NCBI RefSeq assembly: GCF_009909205.1
Contig: NZ_JAAAPN010000009.1
Span: 62,001-126,000 of the forward strand
Direction of reading: 5' to 3'
Origin: Aquabacterium fontiphilum
GTDB taxonomy: Bacteria > Pseudomonadota > Gammaproteobacteria > Burkholderiales > Burkholderiaceae_C
Length of the DNA: 64,000 nucleotides
The notes beneath the pieces are model-generated. The model searched no databases. It saw only the letters and a program-made list of their open reading frames with translations, and was not told the origin of the DNA. Positions 38,209 through 47,085 of the stretch are shown here, one piece after another (the first letter of the stretch is position 1; each line of letters begins with the position of its first letter). Made by a program: the position numbers and the translations under genes.

Positions 38209-39222
38209 TCATTGCCAGGGGCGGCTCAGTGCGCCCAGCGTGGTCTGCCGCCCCTCGGACAGGCGGGCCAGCGTGTCGTGCCACTGCGGGCTGGGTTGCC
38301 AGGGCGCATCGGTGGGCGTGAGGCGATCCAGCGCCTGGCGCCACACCCGCGTCACCTGCTCGATGTAAGCCGCGCTGCGCTGCCGGCCCTCGATCTTGAT
38401 CGCGCGCACCCCTGCGCGCCACAGGTCGGGCAGCACATCGAGGGTGTTGAGGCTGGTCGGCTCTTCCAGTGCGTGGGCCACCTGGCCTTGCACATCGAAT
38501 CGGCCCTTGCACAGCGTGGGGTAGGCGCGCGGCTCGTCGGGGGCATAGCGGTCGATCAGCACGCCACCGAGCCGCGCGTTCACGACCCCGCCCGCGTCGT
38601 CCCACCGCACCGCCTCGGCGGGCGAGCACACCCCGGCATTGTTAGGCGAACAGCCCGTGGCGTAGGACGACAGGGCGCAGCGCCCTTCCACCATCACGCA
38701 CAGGCTGCCGAAGCCGAACACCTCGATCTCGACCGGCGTGTGGCGCACCACATGGGCCACCTGGGACAAGGTGAGCACCCGGGGCAGCACGGCGCGCTGG
38801 ATGCCGTAGCGCTCGTGGTACAGCGCGATGGCCTCGTGGTTGGTGGCCGAGGCCTGCACCGACAGATGGCGTCGCATCTGCGGGTGCACCCGACAGGCAT
38901 AGGCCAGCACGGCCGCATCGGCCGCGATCAGCGCATCGACGCCGGCTGCGGCGGCCGCGTCCACGGCCTTGAACCACGGTGTTGGGTCCACGGCGTGGGC
39001 AAAGGTGTTCAGCGCCATCAGCACCTTGCGTCCGTGGCGATGGGCCCGCGTGACCGCGTCGCGCACCTCGTGGGGCGTGAAGTTCAGGCCGGCAAAGTTG
39101 CGGGCATTGGTCGGGTCGCGCAGGCCCAGGTAGATGGCATCGGCGCCAGCTTTCAGGGCCTTGTCAAAGGCGCGGGGCGATCCGGCTGGGCACACCAGCT
39201 CGGGTTTGGGCAGACAGGTCAT
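38209..39222 (-). CDS. ubiU: O2-independent ubiquinone hydroxylation protein UbiU (U32 family)
   Basis: A 337-residue U32 protein. Cys175, Cys182, Cys199 and Cys238 have exactly the spacing of the four cluster cysteines of E. coli UbiU (7, 17 and 39 residues). The N-terminal PELVCPAGSPRAFDKALKAGADAIYLG and NARNFAGLNF are family hallmarks. I start at the ATG at 39222. A GTG at 39267 would add 15 residues with no better ribosome-binding site. It lies 77 bases after the outer-membrane efflux gene. Confidence 0.92.
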   Translation of the reverse strand: MTCLPKPELVCPAGSPRAFDKALKAGADAIYLGLRDPTNARNFAGLNFTPHEVRDAVTRAHRHGRKVLMALNTFAHAVDPTPWFKAVDAAAAAGVDALIAADAAVLAYACRVHPQMRRHLSVQASATNHEAIALYHERYGIQRAVLPRVLTLSQVAHVVRHTPVEIEVFGFGSLCVMVEGRCALSSYATGCSPNNAGVCSPAEAVRWDDAGGVVNARLGGVLIDRYAPDEPRAYPTLCKGRFDVQGQVAHALEEPTSLNTLDVLPDLWRAGVRAIKIEGRQRSAAYIEQVTRVWRQALDRLTPTDAPWQPSPQWHDTLARLSEGRQTTLGALSRPWQ

Positions 39223-39223
39223 G

Positions 39224-39238
39224 TGCAAGGCGCTTGCA
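39224..39238. repeat. Short palindrome touching the ubiU start
   Basis: TGCAAG-GCG-CTTGCA is a perfect 6-bp inverted repeat that ends one base before the ubiU ATG, where a Shine-Dalgarno would be expected. It could be an operator or a translational hairpin. No canonical Fnr box is seen in this 77-base gap. Confidence 0.3.
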
Positions 39239-39299
39239 ATGTCGAACAGCACCGCGACTCTAGGCACCTGTTGTCAGGAGGGCTTTGCGACGCATCAAC

Positions 39300-40871
39300 T
39301 CACAGACCATTGACCTCGTCCGACGAGGGCAAGGCACTCACACGCTCCTTGGCCGCCTGCACCTCGGGCTCTTCCGCACGCCAGCCCCCGCCCAGGGCCT
39401 TGTACAGCTGCACGGTGTACAGCAGGTGATCCGCGTCGGCGCGCACACGCTCGTCTTCGCGCTCGAAGGCCTTCGCACGCGCCTCCAGCGCCGGCTGCAG
39501 CAGATCCTGACCCCGCATGAACAGCGCCTCGCGCTGGTTGGCCACGCGTCGGGCCAGCTCGGCTGTCCGGACCAGATGGCGATGCTGGCTGTCGAATGCC
39601 TTCTTGGCCACATAGGCGTTCTCGACGTCCTCGAGCGCCGAGAGGATCGCCTTTTCGTACTCGACCGCCAGGCCGTCGAGCTGGGCCGACTGCACGGCGA
39701 TGTTCGCGCGGATGCGCCCACCATGGAAGATCGGCAGCCGCATGCCAACGCCGATGCGCTGCATCGAGAAGCCCCCGCTGTCCGCATCGTCGGGGTAGGC
39801 GCGGCCGATCACGGTGCTGAGCCCCAGGTAGAACTTCGGGAACAGCTCGGCCTTGGCCGCCCCGAGCTTGCTGGCCTGCGCGCGCAGCTTGTAGGCCGCG
39901 CCGCGCACGTCGGGCCGCCGTTCGAGCACCTGCCCGGGCAGGCGGTGCGGCAACGGCGGCGCAGTCAGCGTCACCGAACTCAATGGCAGCACCTGAATGG
40001 ACTGGGGCGTGCGCCCCGTCAGCACGGCCAGGCGCTTGAGGTGGCGGTGCAGCAGCGCCTGAAGCGGCTCGCGCTTCGACTGCGCGTGCAGCAACTCGAT
40101 CTCGGCACGATCCACATCCGAGGCCGTCGCCTGCCCGGCGTTGAAGCGGCCCTGTGCATAGGCTCTGAGTCGGGTCGCCACGCCGATGGCCTCGTCCAGC
40201 AAGGCCATGCGCTGCATGGCAGCGCGGGCCTCGATGTAGTTGGACGCGATGTCGCCGGCCACCAGCAGGCGCGCACCATGGACCTGCTCCTGGGCGCCCA
40301 GCACCAGGCTGGCCACCATGTCCGACTGGGCGCGCAGGCCGCCGAACACATCGAACTCCCAGGCCATGGCCAGGCCGTGCGCACGGGCGTTGCCCCAGGG
40401 GATGTTGGCCGAGGGCAGGTCACCCGTCTGGATGGGAATGGGGATGGGCACCGGCCCGGGCAGCACCAGGCCAGCCGCGCTGGGGGTGCTGGGATCCTGC
40501 TTGCCGCGCGAGACGCTCGCCCCGGCATCCACCATCGGCTTGCGTGTGGAATCGGCCACGTCGAGGTAGGCCCGCGCCTCGGCCAGGCGCGCCAGCGCGA
40601 TGCGCACGTCGGCGTTGTGCCGCAACCCTGCTTCGATGAGCTCGCTGAGCGCCGGGTCGCCAAAGCCTTTCCACCAGCGCGAGATGTCGACGGCCGGGTC
40701 ACCCGAAGTCGGCTCGCCCACCGCATCGAACTGGCCGGGCACCGAGAAGCTGACAGGGGGCACCTCGACCTGGATGGTGGTGCAGCCGCCCAAGGCGAGC
40801 AGCGCCGCAGCCAGGGCCACCCGGGACAGCAGATGAGGCCGCGGACGGCGCGCAAGGGAAGGCAGGAACAT
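39300..40871 (-). CDS. Outer-membrane efflux lipoprotein (NodT/TolC family)
   Basis: A 523-residue outer-membrane channel protein. A lipoprotein signal with lipobox LALGGC ends at about residue 30. Two OEP repeats follow, with the family segments WWKGFGDPALSELIEAGL and, late, the second-half helices. I chose the ATG at 40871 with GGAGA seven bases upstream. It is the fourth gene of the exporter operon (fusion protein, RbbA, permease, channel) and would form the outer-membrane exit. Confidence 0.88.
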   Translation of the reverse strand: MFLPSLARRPRPHLLSRVALAAALLALGGCTTIQVEVPPVSFSVPGQFDAVGEPTSGDPAVDISRWWKGFGDPALSELIEAGLRHNADVRIALARLAEARAYLDVADSTRKPMVDAGASVSRGKQDPSTPSAAGLVLPGPVPIPIPIQTGDLPSANIPWGNARAHGLAMAWEFDVFGGLRAQSDMVASLVLGAQEQVHGARLLVAGDIASNYIEARAAMQRMALLDEAIGVATRLRAYAQGRFNAGQATASDVDRAEIELLHAQSKREPLQALLHRHLKRLAVLTGRTPQSIQVLPLSSVTLTAPPLPHRLPGQVLERRPDVRGAAYKLRAQASKLGAAKAELFPKFYLGLSTVIGRAYPDDADSGGFSMQRIGVGMRLPIFHGGRIRANIAVQSAQLDGLAVEYEKAILSALEDVENAYVAKKAFDSQHRHLVRTAELARRVANQREALFMRGQDLLQPALEARAKAFEREDERVRADADHLLYTVQLYKALGGGWRAEEPEVQAAKERVSALPSSDEVNGL

Positions 40872-40916
40872 CACAGGCTCTCCAGGGAAAGGACCAGTCG
40901 GTGCGCACGCGGGGCC

Positions 40917-42044
40917 TCAGCCCTGGCGCGTCAGCATCACGCGAAAGCGCAGCAGGGCCACGCCCAGAAACCCGCCGCCGATCAGCAGCATGGTCAGCAT
41001 CTGCTGCCAGACGATGCCCAGCCCGGCACCCCGGTAGAGCACGCCCTGGGCCAGCAGGGTGTAATGGGTCGAGGGCGACAGCAGCATCAGGTACTGCAGC
41101 CACAGCGGCATGTTCTCTCGCGGCGTGGCCGAGCCCGACAGCAGGTACATGATCACGAAGACCGGCACAGCCAGCAGGCCGAACTGCGGCATCGACGACG
41201 CCATGGTGGCCAGCAGGATACCCAGCGCCGTCAACGAGAACAGGTACAGCGCCGTGCCCGTCAGAAACAGCGTGGCCGAGCCTGCAGGCGGCACGGCCAG
41301 CAGACCCTGCACCGCGAGCTGCAGCGACAGACCCACCGCCAGCAGGATGACCAGCCCATTGGCCAGGATCTTGGCCATCGCGATCTCGCTGGGCCGCACG
41401 GGCATGACCAGCAGGTGCTCGATCGTGCCGCGCTCGCGCTCGCGGATCACCGCCGCCCCCACCAGCACCACCGACAGCACGGTGACGTTGTTGATGAGTT
41501 GCATCACCGAGGTGAACCACGACGAGGTGTGGTTGGGGTTGAACAGCACATGCACCACAGGCCGTGTCGGCAGCCGGCTGTCCAGACCATCGACCCGCAG
41601 ATGGGCCAGCGTCTCGCGCAGGATGATCTCGTCAAGGTAGGCATTGCCCAGCCTGCCCTGCGCCATGGCGGTGGCATCCATGTGGATCTGCACTGCCGGT
41701 GAGCGGTAGCCATGGACGTCGGCCTCGAAGTGGGCTGGGATGTCGACCACGAAAAGGAAGCGCCCCGACTCGAGGCCGCGCATGGCCTCGTCCTCATCGA
41801 CCATCACCGGCGACTGGAACAGCGGCGGGCGGATGGCGTCGCGCAGGCGAACCGACAGCGAAGACTGGTCGCGGTCGATGACGCCCACGCCCACATGGTT
41901 GACGTCCGTCTTGGTGCCCACCGCCACCACATACACCGCCACGGTGAAGGACACCAGAATGGCCGCCATCATGGTGACGTCCTTCATCACGCAGCGCAGC
42001 TCCTTGAGCCCCAGGTGCCAGACGTTGTAGAACCACAAGCCCAT
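40917..42044 (-). CDS. ABC-2 type permease (YhhJ-like)
   Basis: A 375-residue permease with one N-terminal membrane segment, a periplasmic domain of about 150 residues, and five membrane segments in the second half. The block RERERGTIEHLLVMPVRPSEIAMAK is typical of ABC-2 transporters. The start follows AGGAG by seven bases and lies one base after the rbbA stop. It likely pairs with the membrane part of RbbA in one exporter. Confidence 0.88.
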   Translation of the reverse strand: MGLWFYNVWHLGLKELRCVMKDVTMMAAILVSFTVAVYVVAVGTKTDVNHVGVGVIDRDQSSLSVRLRDAIRPPLFQSPVMVDEDEAMRGLESGRFLFVVDIPAHFEADVHGYRSPAVQIHMDATAMAQGRLGNAYLDEIILRETLAHLRVDGLDSRLPTRPVVHVLFNPNHTSSWFTSVMQLINNVTVLSVVLVGAAVIRERERGTIEHLLVMPVRPSEIAMAKILANGLVILLAVGLSLQLAVQGLLAVPPAGSATLFLTGTALYLFSLTALGILLATMASSMPQFGLLAVPVFVIMYLLSGSATPRENMPLWLQYLMLLSPSTHYTLLAQGVLYRGAGLGIVWQQMLTMLLIGGGFLGVALLRFRVMLTRQG

Positions 42045-42045
42045 G

Positions 42046-44796
42046 TCAACGCTCCTGTTTGCGCACGAGGGAACGGGCCAGGGCGACGTACAGCACACCA
42101 AAGCCCATCAGCACGGCACTGGCCTGCCACAGCGCGGGCCACGACAGCGGCCAGCCCTTGGTGATCGTGCCCAGGCTGATCTGCTGGAACCACGAGGCGG
42201 GAAACAGCTGTGCCAGCACCCAGTTCACCCCTTCCAGCGTCGAGGTAGGGCTGAGCAGCCCCGCGAAGCTGGTGGTGATGATCACGCAGACGATGGCCGT
42301 GAGGAACTGCGCCGCCACCTGGGTCTGCACGAAGGACGACACCAGCATGCCCATGCCCGTGATGGCCACCGCATAGGCCAGGGCGCCCATGGCCAGACCG
42401 AGCACGCTGCCTTGCACCCACACACCGAACACCCCGCCCAGGATGAGCAGCAGAGTGACAAAGCTCATGAAGGTCAGCGCGATGTAGGGCAGCTGCTTGC
42501 CCACCAGGAACTCGCTGATGGCCCCCGGCGCCGAGTACAGGTTGGTGATGGTGCCCATCTCTTTCTCGCGCACCACGCCCAGCGCTGTCAGCATGGCGGG
42601 CACCAGCGTCATGGCCAGCATCAGCACGCCGGGGGCGAAGGTGTGGATGCTGCGGTAGTCCTGGTTGAACGACAGGCGGGGCTCGGTGCGCACCGGCAGC
42701 GCCGGGATCTCGGCCCCCGGGATGGCCTTGACATAGGCCAGCGCATGGGCGAGCGCCACGGCGCGGGCGCTGTTGGCGATGTGGTTGGCGCGTACCAGAT
42801 CGGCCCCGTCGACATAGAAGGCCACCTCGGGTTGCCGCATGCCGACCAGATCCCGCCCAAAGCCCGGCGGAATGTCGATGACCAGCCAGGTGTGGCCGCT
42901 TTTCAAGGTGGGGTCGATCTCGTCGGCGCTGTGCAGCGGGGCCTGCCGATCGAAGTACGTCGAGCCATCGAAGTGGGCGATCAGGCCTCGGCTTTCGCTG
43001 CTCTGGTCGCGATCCAGCACCGTGTAGGCAATGCGGTCCACATCGAAGCTGAGGCCCCAGGTGCCGGCGCACAGCAGGATCAGCGGCCCCAGAAACGCAA
43101 AGGTCAGGCGGATGGTGTCGTGGCGCAGCTCCATGGCCTCGCGCCGCGCGAAGGCCCACATCCGGGCCCACCAGGCCGCCAGCCCGTTGGGACCGATGGC
43201 ATCGGCCGCATCCGGCAACGGCCCCGCCGCTGGTGCGTCCAGCGGGTCGTGGGTGCTGTCCGGCTTGGGGACATGGGTCAGCGCGGCATCGGCCTCCAGG
43301 TAGTCGATGAAGGCCTGCTCGAGCGTTTCACAGCCCTGCTGCTCGCACAGCGCCTGGGGCGCCCCCACGGCGAGCACACGGCCGTGGTGCATCAGCGAGA
43401 TGCGGTCGCAGCGCTGCGCCTCGTTCATGAAGTGGGTCGACACGAACAGTGTGACGCCCTCCTTGCGCGACAGCCGGATCAGGTGGCGCCAGAACATGTC
43501 GCGCGCAGCCGGGTCCACGCCCGAGGTGGGCTCGTCCAGAATCAGCACGGCGGGCTTGTGCAGGCAGGCCGCGGCCAGTTGCAGGCCCTGACGTATGCCC
43601 AGCGACAGATCGGCCGGCGCCTTGTCGGCATGGCGGGTCAGCTCGAACACCTCGAGCGCGCGGGCGATGTCGGCATCGGCCGTGCGCGGGTCCATACGGT
43701 ACAGCCGGGCATGCAGCACCAGGTTCTGGCGCACCGACAGCTCTTCATACAGCGAGAAGGCCTGCGACATGTAGCCGATGTTGAGCCGGTTCGCCAGGTC
43801 ACCCGCATTGACCGGCCGCCCCAGCAGGCTGGCCTGCCCTTCGGTGATGTCCAGCAGGCCGGTGAGCATCTTCATCGTCGTGGTCTTGCCGCAGCCGTTG
43901 GAGCCCAGGAAGCCGAAGATCTCGCCCTGCTCGATGCGGAAGTTCACGTCCTGCACTGCCGTGAAGTCGCCGAAACGGCGCGTCAGGCCCGTGGCCTCCA
44001 TCGCGGGGGGGCCGTCCCGCCGGGGCAAAGGTGGGATGACGAGCGGCTCGCCATCACCCTGACCTGCCAGCTTCACATAGGCGTCTTCCAGCGTGGCCGC
44101 GCCGGTCTGCATCATCACCTCGACGGTGGGCGCATTGACCAGCACCTTGCCATCGGCCATGGCAATCAGGTGCTCGAAACGCTCGGCCTCTTCCATGTAG
44201 GCCGTGGCCACCAGCACGGTCATGTGCGGGCGCTGCATGCGCAGCCCCTCGACCAGCGCCCAGAACTGCCGGCGCGACAGCGGGTCCACCCCGGTCGTGG
44301 GTTCGTCGAGGATGAGCAGATCGGGGTTGTGCACCAGGGCGCTGCACAGCGCGACCTTCTGCTTCATGCCGCCCGACAGCTTGCCGGCCGGCCGGTCGGG
44401 AAACGGATCGAGCCCGGTGGCCACGAGCAGGCTGCAGATGCGGGCATCGCGCTCGGCCTCGGCCACGCCGAACAAGCGAGCCGCAAAGTCGATGTTGTCG
44501 TACACCGACAGCGAGCGGTACAGGGCGCGGCCCAGGCCCTGGGGCATGAAGGCCACACGTGGCAAAAGTGCCTGGCGCGCCTCGGCCTGTGCCATGTCGG
44601 TCCCGAGCACGGTGACACGGCCCGTCTGGATGCGCTTGACACCGGCAATCAGGGCCAGCAAGGTCGATTTGCCCACACCGTCCGGGCCCACCAGCCCGAT
44701 GGTGCGGCCCTGCGGCAAAGCCAGGCTGACCTCGTCCAGCGCCCGCACCGCGCCGTAGCGGTGGCTCACTGCGTCGATCTGCACCGCGTACGGCAT
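42046..44796 (-). CDS. rbbA: ABC ATPase-permease fusion RbbA/YhiH
   Basis: A 916-residue protein with two nucleotide-binding domains and a C-terminal ABC-2 membrane domain. Domain 1 has Walker A GPDGVGKST and signature KLSGGMKQKVAL. Domain 2 has Walker A GSNGCGKTT but a degenerate signature (LSLGIRQGLQLA). The membrane part starts near residue 565. E. coli RbbA was described as a ribosome-associated ATPase, but the operon context with a fusion protein and an outer-membrane channel points to a tripartite exporter. The substrate is unknown. Confidence 0.9.
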   Translation of the reverse strand: MPYAVQIDAVSHRYGAVRALDEVSLALPQGRTIGLVGPDGVGKSTLLALIAGVKRIQTGRVTVLGTDMAQAEARQALLPRVAFMPQGLGRALYRSLSVYDNIDFAARLFGVAEAERDARICSLLVATGLDPFPDRPAGKLSGGMKQKVALCSALVHNPDLLILDEPTTGVDPLSRRQFWALVEGLRMQRPHMTVLVATAYMEEAERFEHLIAMADGKVLVNAPTVEVMMQTGAATLEDAYVKLAGQGDGEPLVIPPLPRRDGPPAMEATGLTRRFGDFTAVQDVNFRIEQGEIFGFLGSNGCGKTTTMKMLTGLLDITEGQASLLGRPVNAGDLANRLNIGYMSQAFSLYEELSVRQNLVLHARLYRMDPRTADADIARALEVFELTRHADKAPADLSLGIRQGLQLAAACLHKPAVLILDEPTSGVDPAARDMFWRHLIRLSRKEGVTLFVSTHFMNEAQRCDRISLMHHGRVLAVGAPQALCEQQGCETLEQAFIDYLEADAALTHVPKPDSTHDPLDAPAAGPLPDAADAIGPNGLAAWWARMWAFARREAMELRHDTIRLTFAFLGPLILLCAGTWGLSFDVDRIAYTVLDRDQSSESRGLIAHFDGSTYFDRQAPLHSADEIDPTLKSGHTWLVIDIPPGFGRDLVGMRQPEVAFYVDGADLVRANHIANSARAVALAHALAYVKAIPGAEIPALPVRTEPRLSFNQDYRSIHTFAPGVLMLAMTLVPAMLTALGVVREKEMGTITNLYSAPGAISEFLVGKQLPYIALTFMSFVTLLLILGGVFGVWVQGSVLGLAMGALAYAVAITGMGMLVSSFVQTQVAAQFLTAIVCVIITTSFAGLLSPTSTLEGVNWVLAQLFPASWFQQISLGTITKGWPLSWPALWQASAVLMGFGVLYVALARSLVRKQER

Positions 44797-44808
44797 GGGG
44801 CGCTCCGC

Positions 44809-45849
44809 TTACTTGAGCGCGAAGAAGGCGTCGCGACCGGTGGACCAGCTCGACTGCGACGCCGGCGCGCCCTGGGTCGACGCGCCACCGGTGCGCAGCA
44901 TGCCGATCCCGGTCAGTCCGCCCTTGAGCAGCGCCGCGTGCTGCAACGCCACCTCTTCCGGCAGGGCGAGCTTGACGCGGTAGCTGAGCTTGTCGCGCTC
45001 TTTCTGGGTTTCGACGTGCTTGGGTGTGAACTGCGCGTCCGAGGCCACGAACGCCACGCGTGCTGGCAGCGGCAGATCGGGCACGGCATCGAGCACGATG
45101 CGCGCCTCGTCACCGATGCGCAACTGGCCCGCCACCGCAGACGGCACGAAAATGGTCATGTGAACCTGGGTGACGTCCAGCAGCGTCGCGATGCGGCCGC
45201 CTGCAGGAATGACCGAACTGGGCTCCACCACCCGGTGCTCGATGCGCCCATCCATGGGGGCGCGCAGCGTGTGGTCGGCGATCGCCTGGTTCAGGCGCAG
45301 GATGCCGGCTTCGGCCTCCTCCTTGGCGGCGCGCGCTTCACCGACGGCCGAGGTGGCGATCGAGATGCCGGCCCGCTCGCCGTCGCGCTGCGCCTGGCGC
45401 TTTTGCAGCTCGGACGTCGAGATCAGCCCCTCTGCGTGCATGCCCTGGGCGTTGTCCAAATCCAGCTGGGCCACACGGGCCTTGATGGACTGCACCTGCA
45501 CCTCGCCTTGTGCGCGCCCCATGGCCTGCATCGCACGCTGACGCATGGCCTGCACGCCCGCGAGCTGCCCCTCCAGATCGGTGGTATCCATGCGGGCAAT
45601 CACGTCGCCCGCCTTGATGCTCTGGCCCTCGTGCACCTCGACGGTCACCACCTTGCCAGGGAACTTGGTGGCGATCTCGACGCGCTGCACTTCCAGCCGG
45701 CCATTGGCCTTGAACACCTGGTGCGTCGAGCTACCACTGCCGAGCACCGCCCACGTGCCCCAAGCCGCGGACACGGCCAGCGCCGACACGCCCGCCCCCA
45801 GAATGAATCCCTTGTAGCGGCCCAGCATGGCGGTCAGCGGCTTCATCAT
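44809..45849 (-). CDS. HlyD-family periplasmic adaptor of the RbbA exporter
   Basis: A 346-residue membrane fusion protein. One N-terminal membrane anchor (about residues 12-33) is followed by a biotinyl-lipoyl half-motif (KFPGKVVTVEVHEGQSIKAGDVIARMD), a coiled-coil hairpin rich in Ala/Gln/Glu, the second lipoyl half and a beta-barrel. The start MMKP at 45849 has AAGGAG seven bases upstream. It is the first gene of the exporter operon and is preceded by a candidate Fnr box. Confidence 0.9.
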   Translation of the reverse strand: MMKPLTAMLGRYKGFILGAGVSALAVSAAWGTWAVLGSGSSTHQVFKANGRLEVQRVEIATKFPGKVVTVEVHEGQSIKAGDVIARMDTTDLEGQLAGVQAMRQRAMQAMGRAQGEVQVQSIKARVAQLDLDNAQGMHAEGLISTSELQKRQAQRDGERAGISIATSAVGEARAAKEEAEAGILRLNQAIADHTLRAPMDGRIEHRVVEPSSVIPAGGRIATLLDVTQVHMTIFVPSAVAGQLRIGDEARIVLDAVPDLPLPARVAFVASDAQFTPKHVETQKERDKLSYRVKLALPEEVALQHAALLKGGLTGIGMLRTGGASTQGAPASQSSWSTGRDAFFALK

Positions 45850-45940
45850 GGCGTTCTCCTTGTCGGTGGCCACGCAGCGTTTTGTGCGTGGTCCGTGTTT
45901 CAGGCATGAACGCATTGTTGGCGGGCCGATCGATCTGACT

Positions 45941-45954
45941 TTGCGCGTCATCAA
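45941..45954 (-). promoter_or_regulatory. Candidate Fnr/Dnr box of the exporter operon
   Basis: TTGCGCGTCATCAA matches eight of the ten fixed positions of TTGAT-N4-ATCAA with the correct spacing. It lies about 92 bases before the HlyD-family start, which is suitable for activation of that operon. Orientation cannot be fixed because the motif is palindromic. The Dnr-type protein in this window has the matching recognition residues. Confidence 0.5.
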
Positions 45955-46099
45955 ACGAGAGAACCGATTGCCGCAACGCCCCCATGATTGAGCGGGAATC
46001 GCGGCGCATCCGTCATCCGCGGATTTGACGCAGGTTCAATCGCCCAAGCCAGATTGCCATATGCAATCAAATGGCATTTCTTGCGCGGCGCAAACAAGG

Positions 46100-46135
46100 C
46101 TGCAAAACGAAACAGGCCGTCCCATGGACGGCCTG
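46100..46135 (-). terminator. Rho-independent terminator after nrdG
   Basis: A perfect 10-bp stem, CAGGCCGTCC (46113-46122) with GGACGGCCTG (46126-46135), and a 3-base loop. On the minus strand the stem is followed by TTTCGTTTT. It lies about 33 bases past the nrdG stop. Confidence 0.75.
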
Positions 46136-46168
46136 AACTCGGTCTTGGTACGCTCGATTTGTTCGCTT

Positions 46169-46933
46169 CTAACGCACCATCAGATCCAGTCCTGTGCGCC
46201 GCAAACGGTCCACGAGCTCATCCGGTGGCGTTCGCACCCCCGTGCCCAGACTCGCTTCCGTCGAGGGGGTGGCGCGGTAAGACTGCAGCACCCAGCGCCG
46301 TGCACCCGCAGCCTTGAGTCGCCGCGCCAGTCGCATCAGCATGGTGTCGCTGATCAGGTCGGGATGCCAGGTCGTGCGCAGCTCGTGCGGCTTGCCGCTG
46401 GCCAGCACCAGATCCAGACAGGCCCGTACAGGGTCGCCGCTGCGCGGCACGGCCGTGATGGCCTTGTAGTCATCGAAGTCGGTCTTGACATCCAGCGCGA
46501 CCCAGTCGACGAGCGGCAGGCATTCAGCCAGCCGCTCGGGATAAAGGCCCGCGGTGTGCAAACCCACCTCAAAGCCCATCACCCTGACCTGCCGGATGGC
46601 CGGAATGAGGGCGCGGTCCAGCGTCGGCTCTCCTCCGGAGAACACCACCCCGTCGAGCAAGCCCTGCCGCGCCTGCAGCGTCTCAAGGACGCGCGCCCAC
46701 CCGTGTGCGGGATGCGCGCATCGGGGCTGCAAGCCGGGGTTGTGGCAATAGTGGCATCGCCATGGGCAGCCCTGCACGAACACGACGGCGGCCAGACGGT
46801 CTGGCCAGTCCACCGTACTCATCGGCACGAAGCCCCCCACGTCCAATGCGTCCGCGGGGGCGGGCGGCATCGCGTCAGCCGGGGCAACAGTCTGCGGTGG
46901 CGCGTTCTGGCTCAATGAAATAGCGTCGCTCAT
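46169..46933 (-). CDS. nrdG: Anaerobic ribonucleotide reductase activase NrdG
   Basis: A 254-residue radical-SAM activase. The cluster motif is CPWRCHYC (Cx3Cx2C), followed by the SAM-binding segment VVFSGGEPTLD. It generates the glycyl radical on the reductase. I start at the ATG at 46933, with GAAGGG upstream. An in-frame start at 46957 adds eight residues. The start lies inside the preceding small glycyl-radical gene (59-base overlap), so the two are tightly coupled. The N-terminal 30 residues before the core are Ala/Pro-rich. Confidence 0.9.
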   Translation of the reverse strand: MSDAISLSQNAPPQTVAPADAMPPAPADALDVGGFVPMSTVDWPDRLAAVVFVQGCPWRCHYCHNPGLQPRCAHPAHGWARVLETLQARQGLLDGVVFSGGEPTLDRALIPAIRQVRVMGFEVGLHTAGLYPERLAECLPLVDWVALDVKTDFDDYKAITAVPRSGDPVRACLDLVLASGKPHELRTTWHPDLISDTMLMRLARRLKAAGARRWVLQSYRATPSTEASLGTGVRTPPDELVDRLRRTGLDLMVR

Positions 46934-47075
46934 GGAACTCGCCCTTCTTGCCGACATTGAACGATGCCACCGGGCGGTGATAGCCCATGACCCGGGTCCA
47001 GATCTCGCAGCGCTGGCGCTCGTCTTCGGCCAGCACGGGATGGGGCGCGTCGGGTGTGTGGTTCAGGTGCGTCAT
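46875..47075 (-). CDS. Separately encoded glycyl-radical domain of the class III reductase
   Basis: A 66-residue protein carrying the motif CEIWTRVMGYHRPVASFNVG, which in NrdD proteins is the C-terminal radical loop. Gly31 would carry the radical. It is in a different frame from the nrdD body, whose stop lies ten bases upstream. AAGGAGG lies five bases before the ATG, which is a near-ideal ribosome-binding site. I read it as a real small subunit, comparable in principle to the stand-alone glycyl-radical protein YfiD/GrcA. A frameshift in a formerly single gene is the alternative. Its 3' end overlaps nrdG. Confidence 0.82.
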   Translation of the reverse strand: MTHLNHTPDAPHPVLAEDERQRCEIWTRVMGYHRPVASFNVGKKGEFHERRYFIEPERATADCCPG

Positions 47076-47085
47076 ATTGCCTCCT

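Larger units (their letters stand above)
45850..46168. other. Intergenic region between the exporter operon and nrdG
   Basis: These 319 bases hold no convincing gene. They contain, from left to right, a candidate Fnr/Dnr box (45941-45954), a short inverted repeat ATTGC-CATAT-GCAAT (46053-46067) and the minus-strand terminator of nrdG (46100-46135). The base composition is less GC-rich than its surroundings, as expected for promoter DNA of the leftward exporter operon. Confidence 0.6.

Noticed and set aside
39285-41702. An 805-codon open frame on the + strand opposite the NodT-type and permease genes.
   Set aside because: It is a shadow frame of GC-rich coding DNA, dominated by Arg, Gln and His.
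42043-45909. A 1288-codon open frame on the + strand opposite rbbA and the HlyD-family gene.
   Set aside because: It is antisense to two clear genes, has a His/Gln/Arg-rich composition typical of high-GC shadow frames, and shows no family similarity.
46027-46041. TTGAC-GCAGG-TTCAA as an Fnr box upstream of the exporter operon.
   Set aside because: The spacer is five bases rather than four, so it does not fit the dimer geometry; the 45941 site is better.
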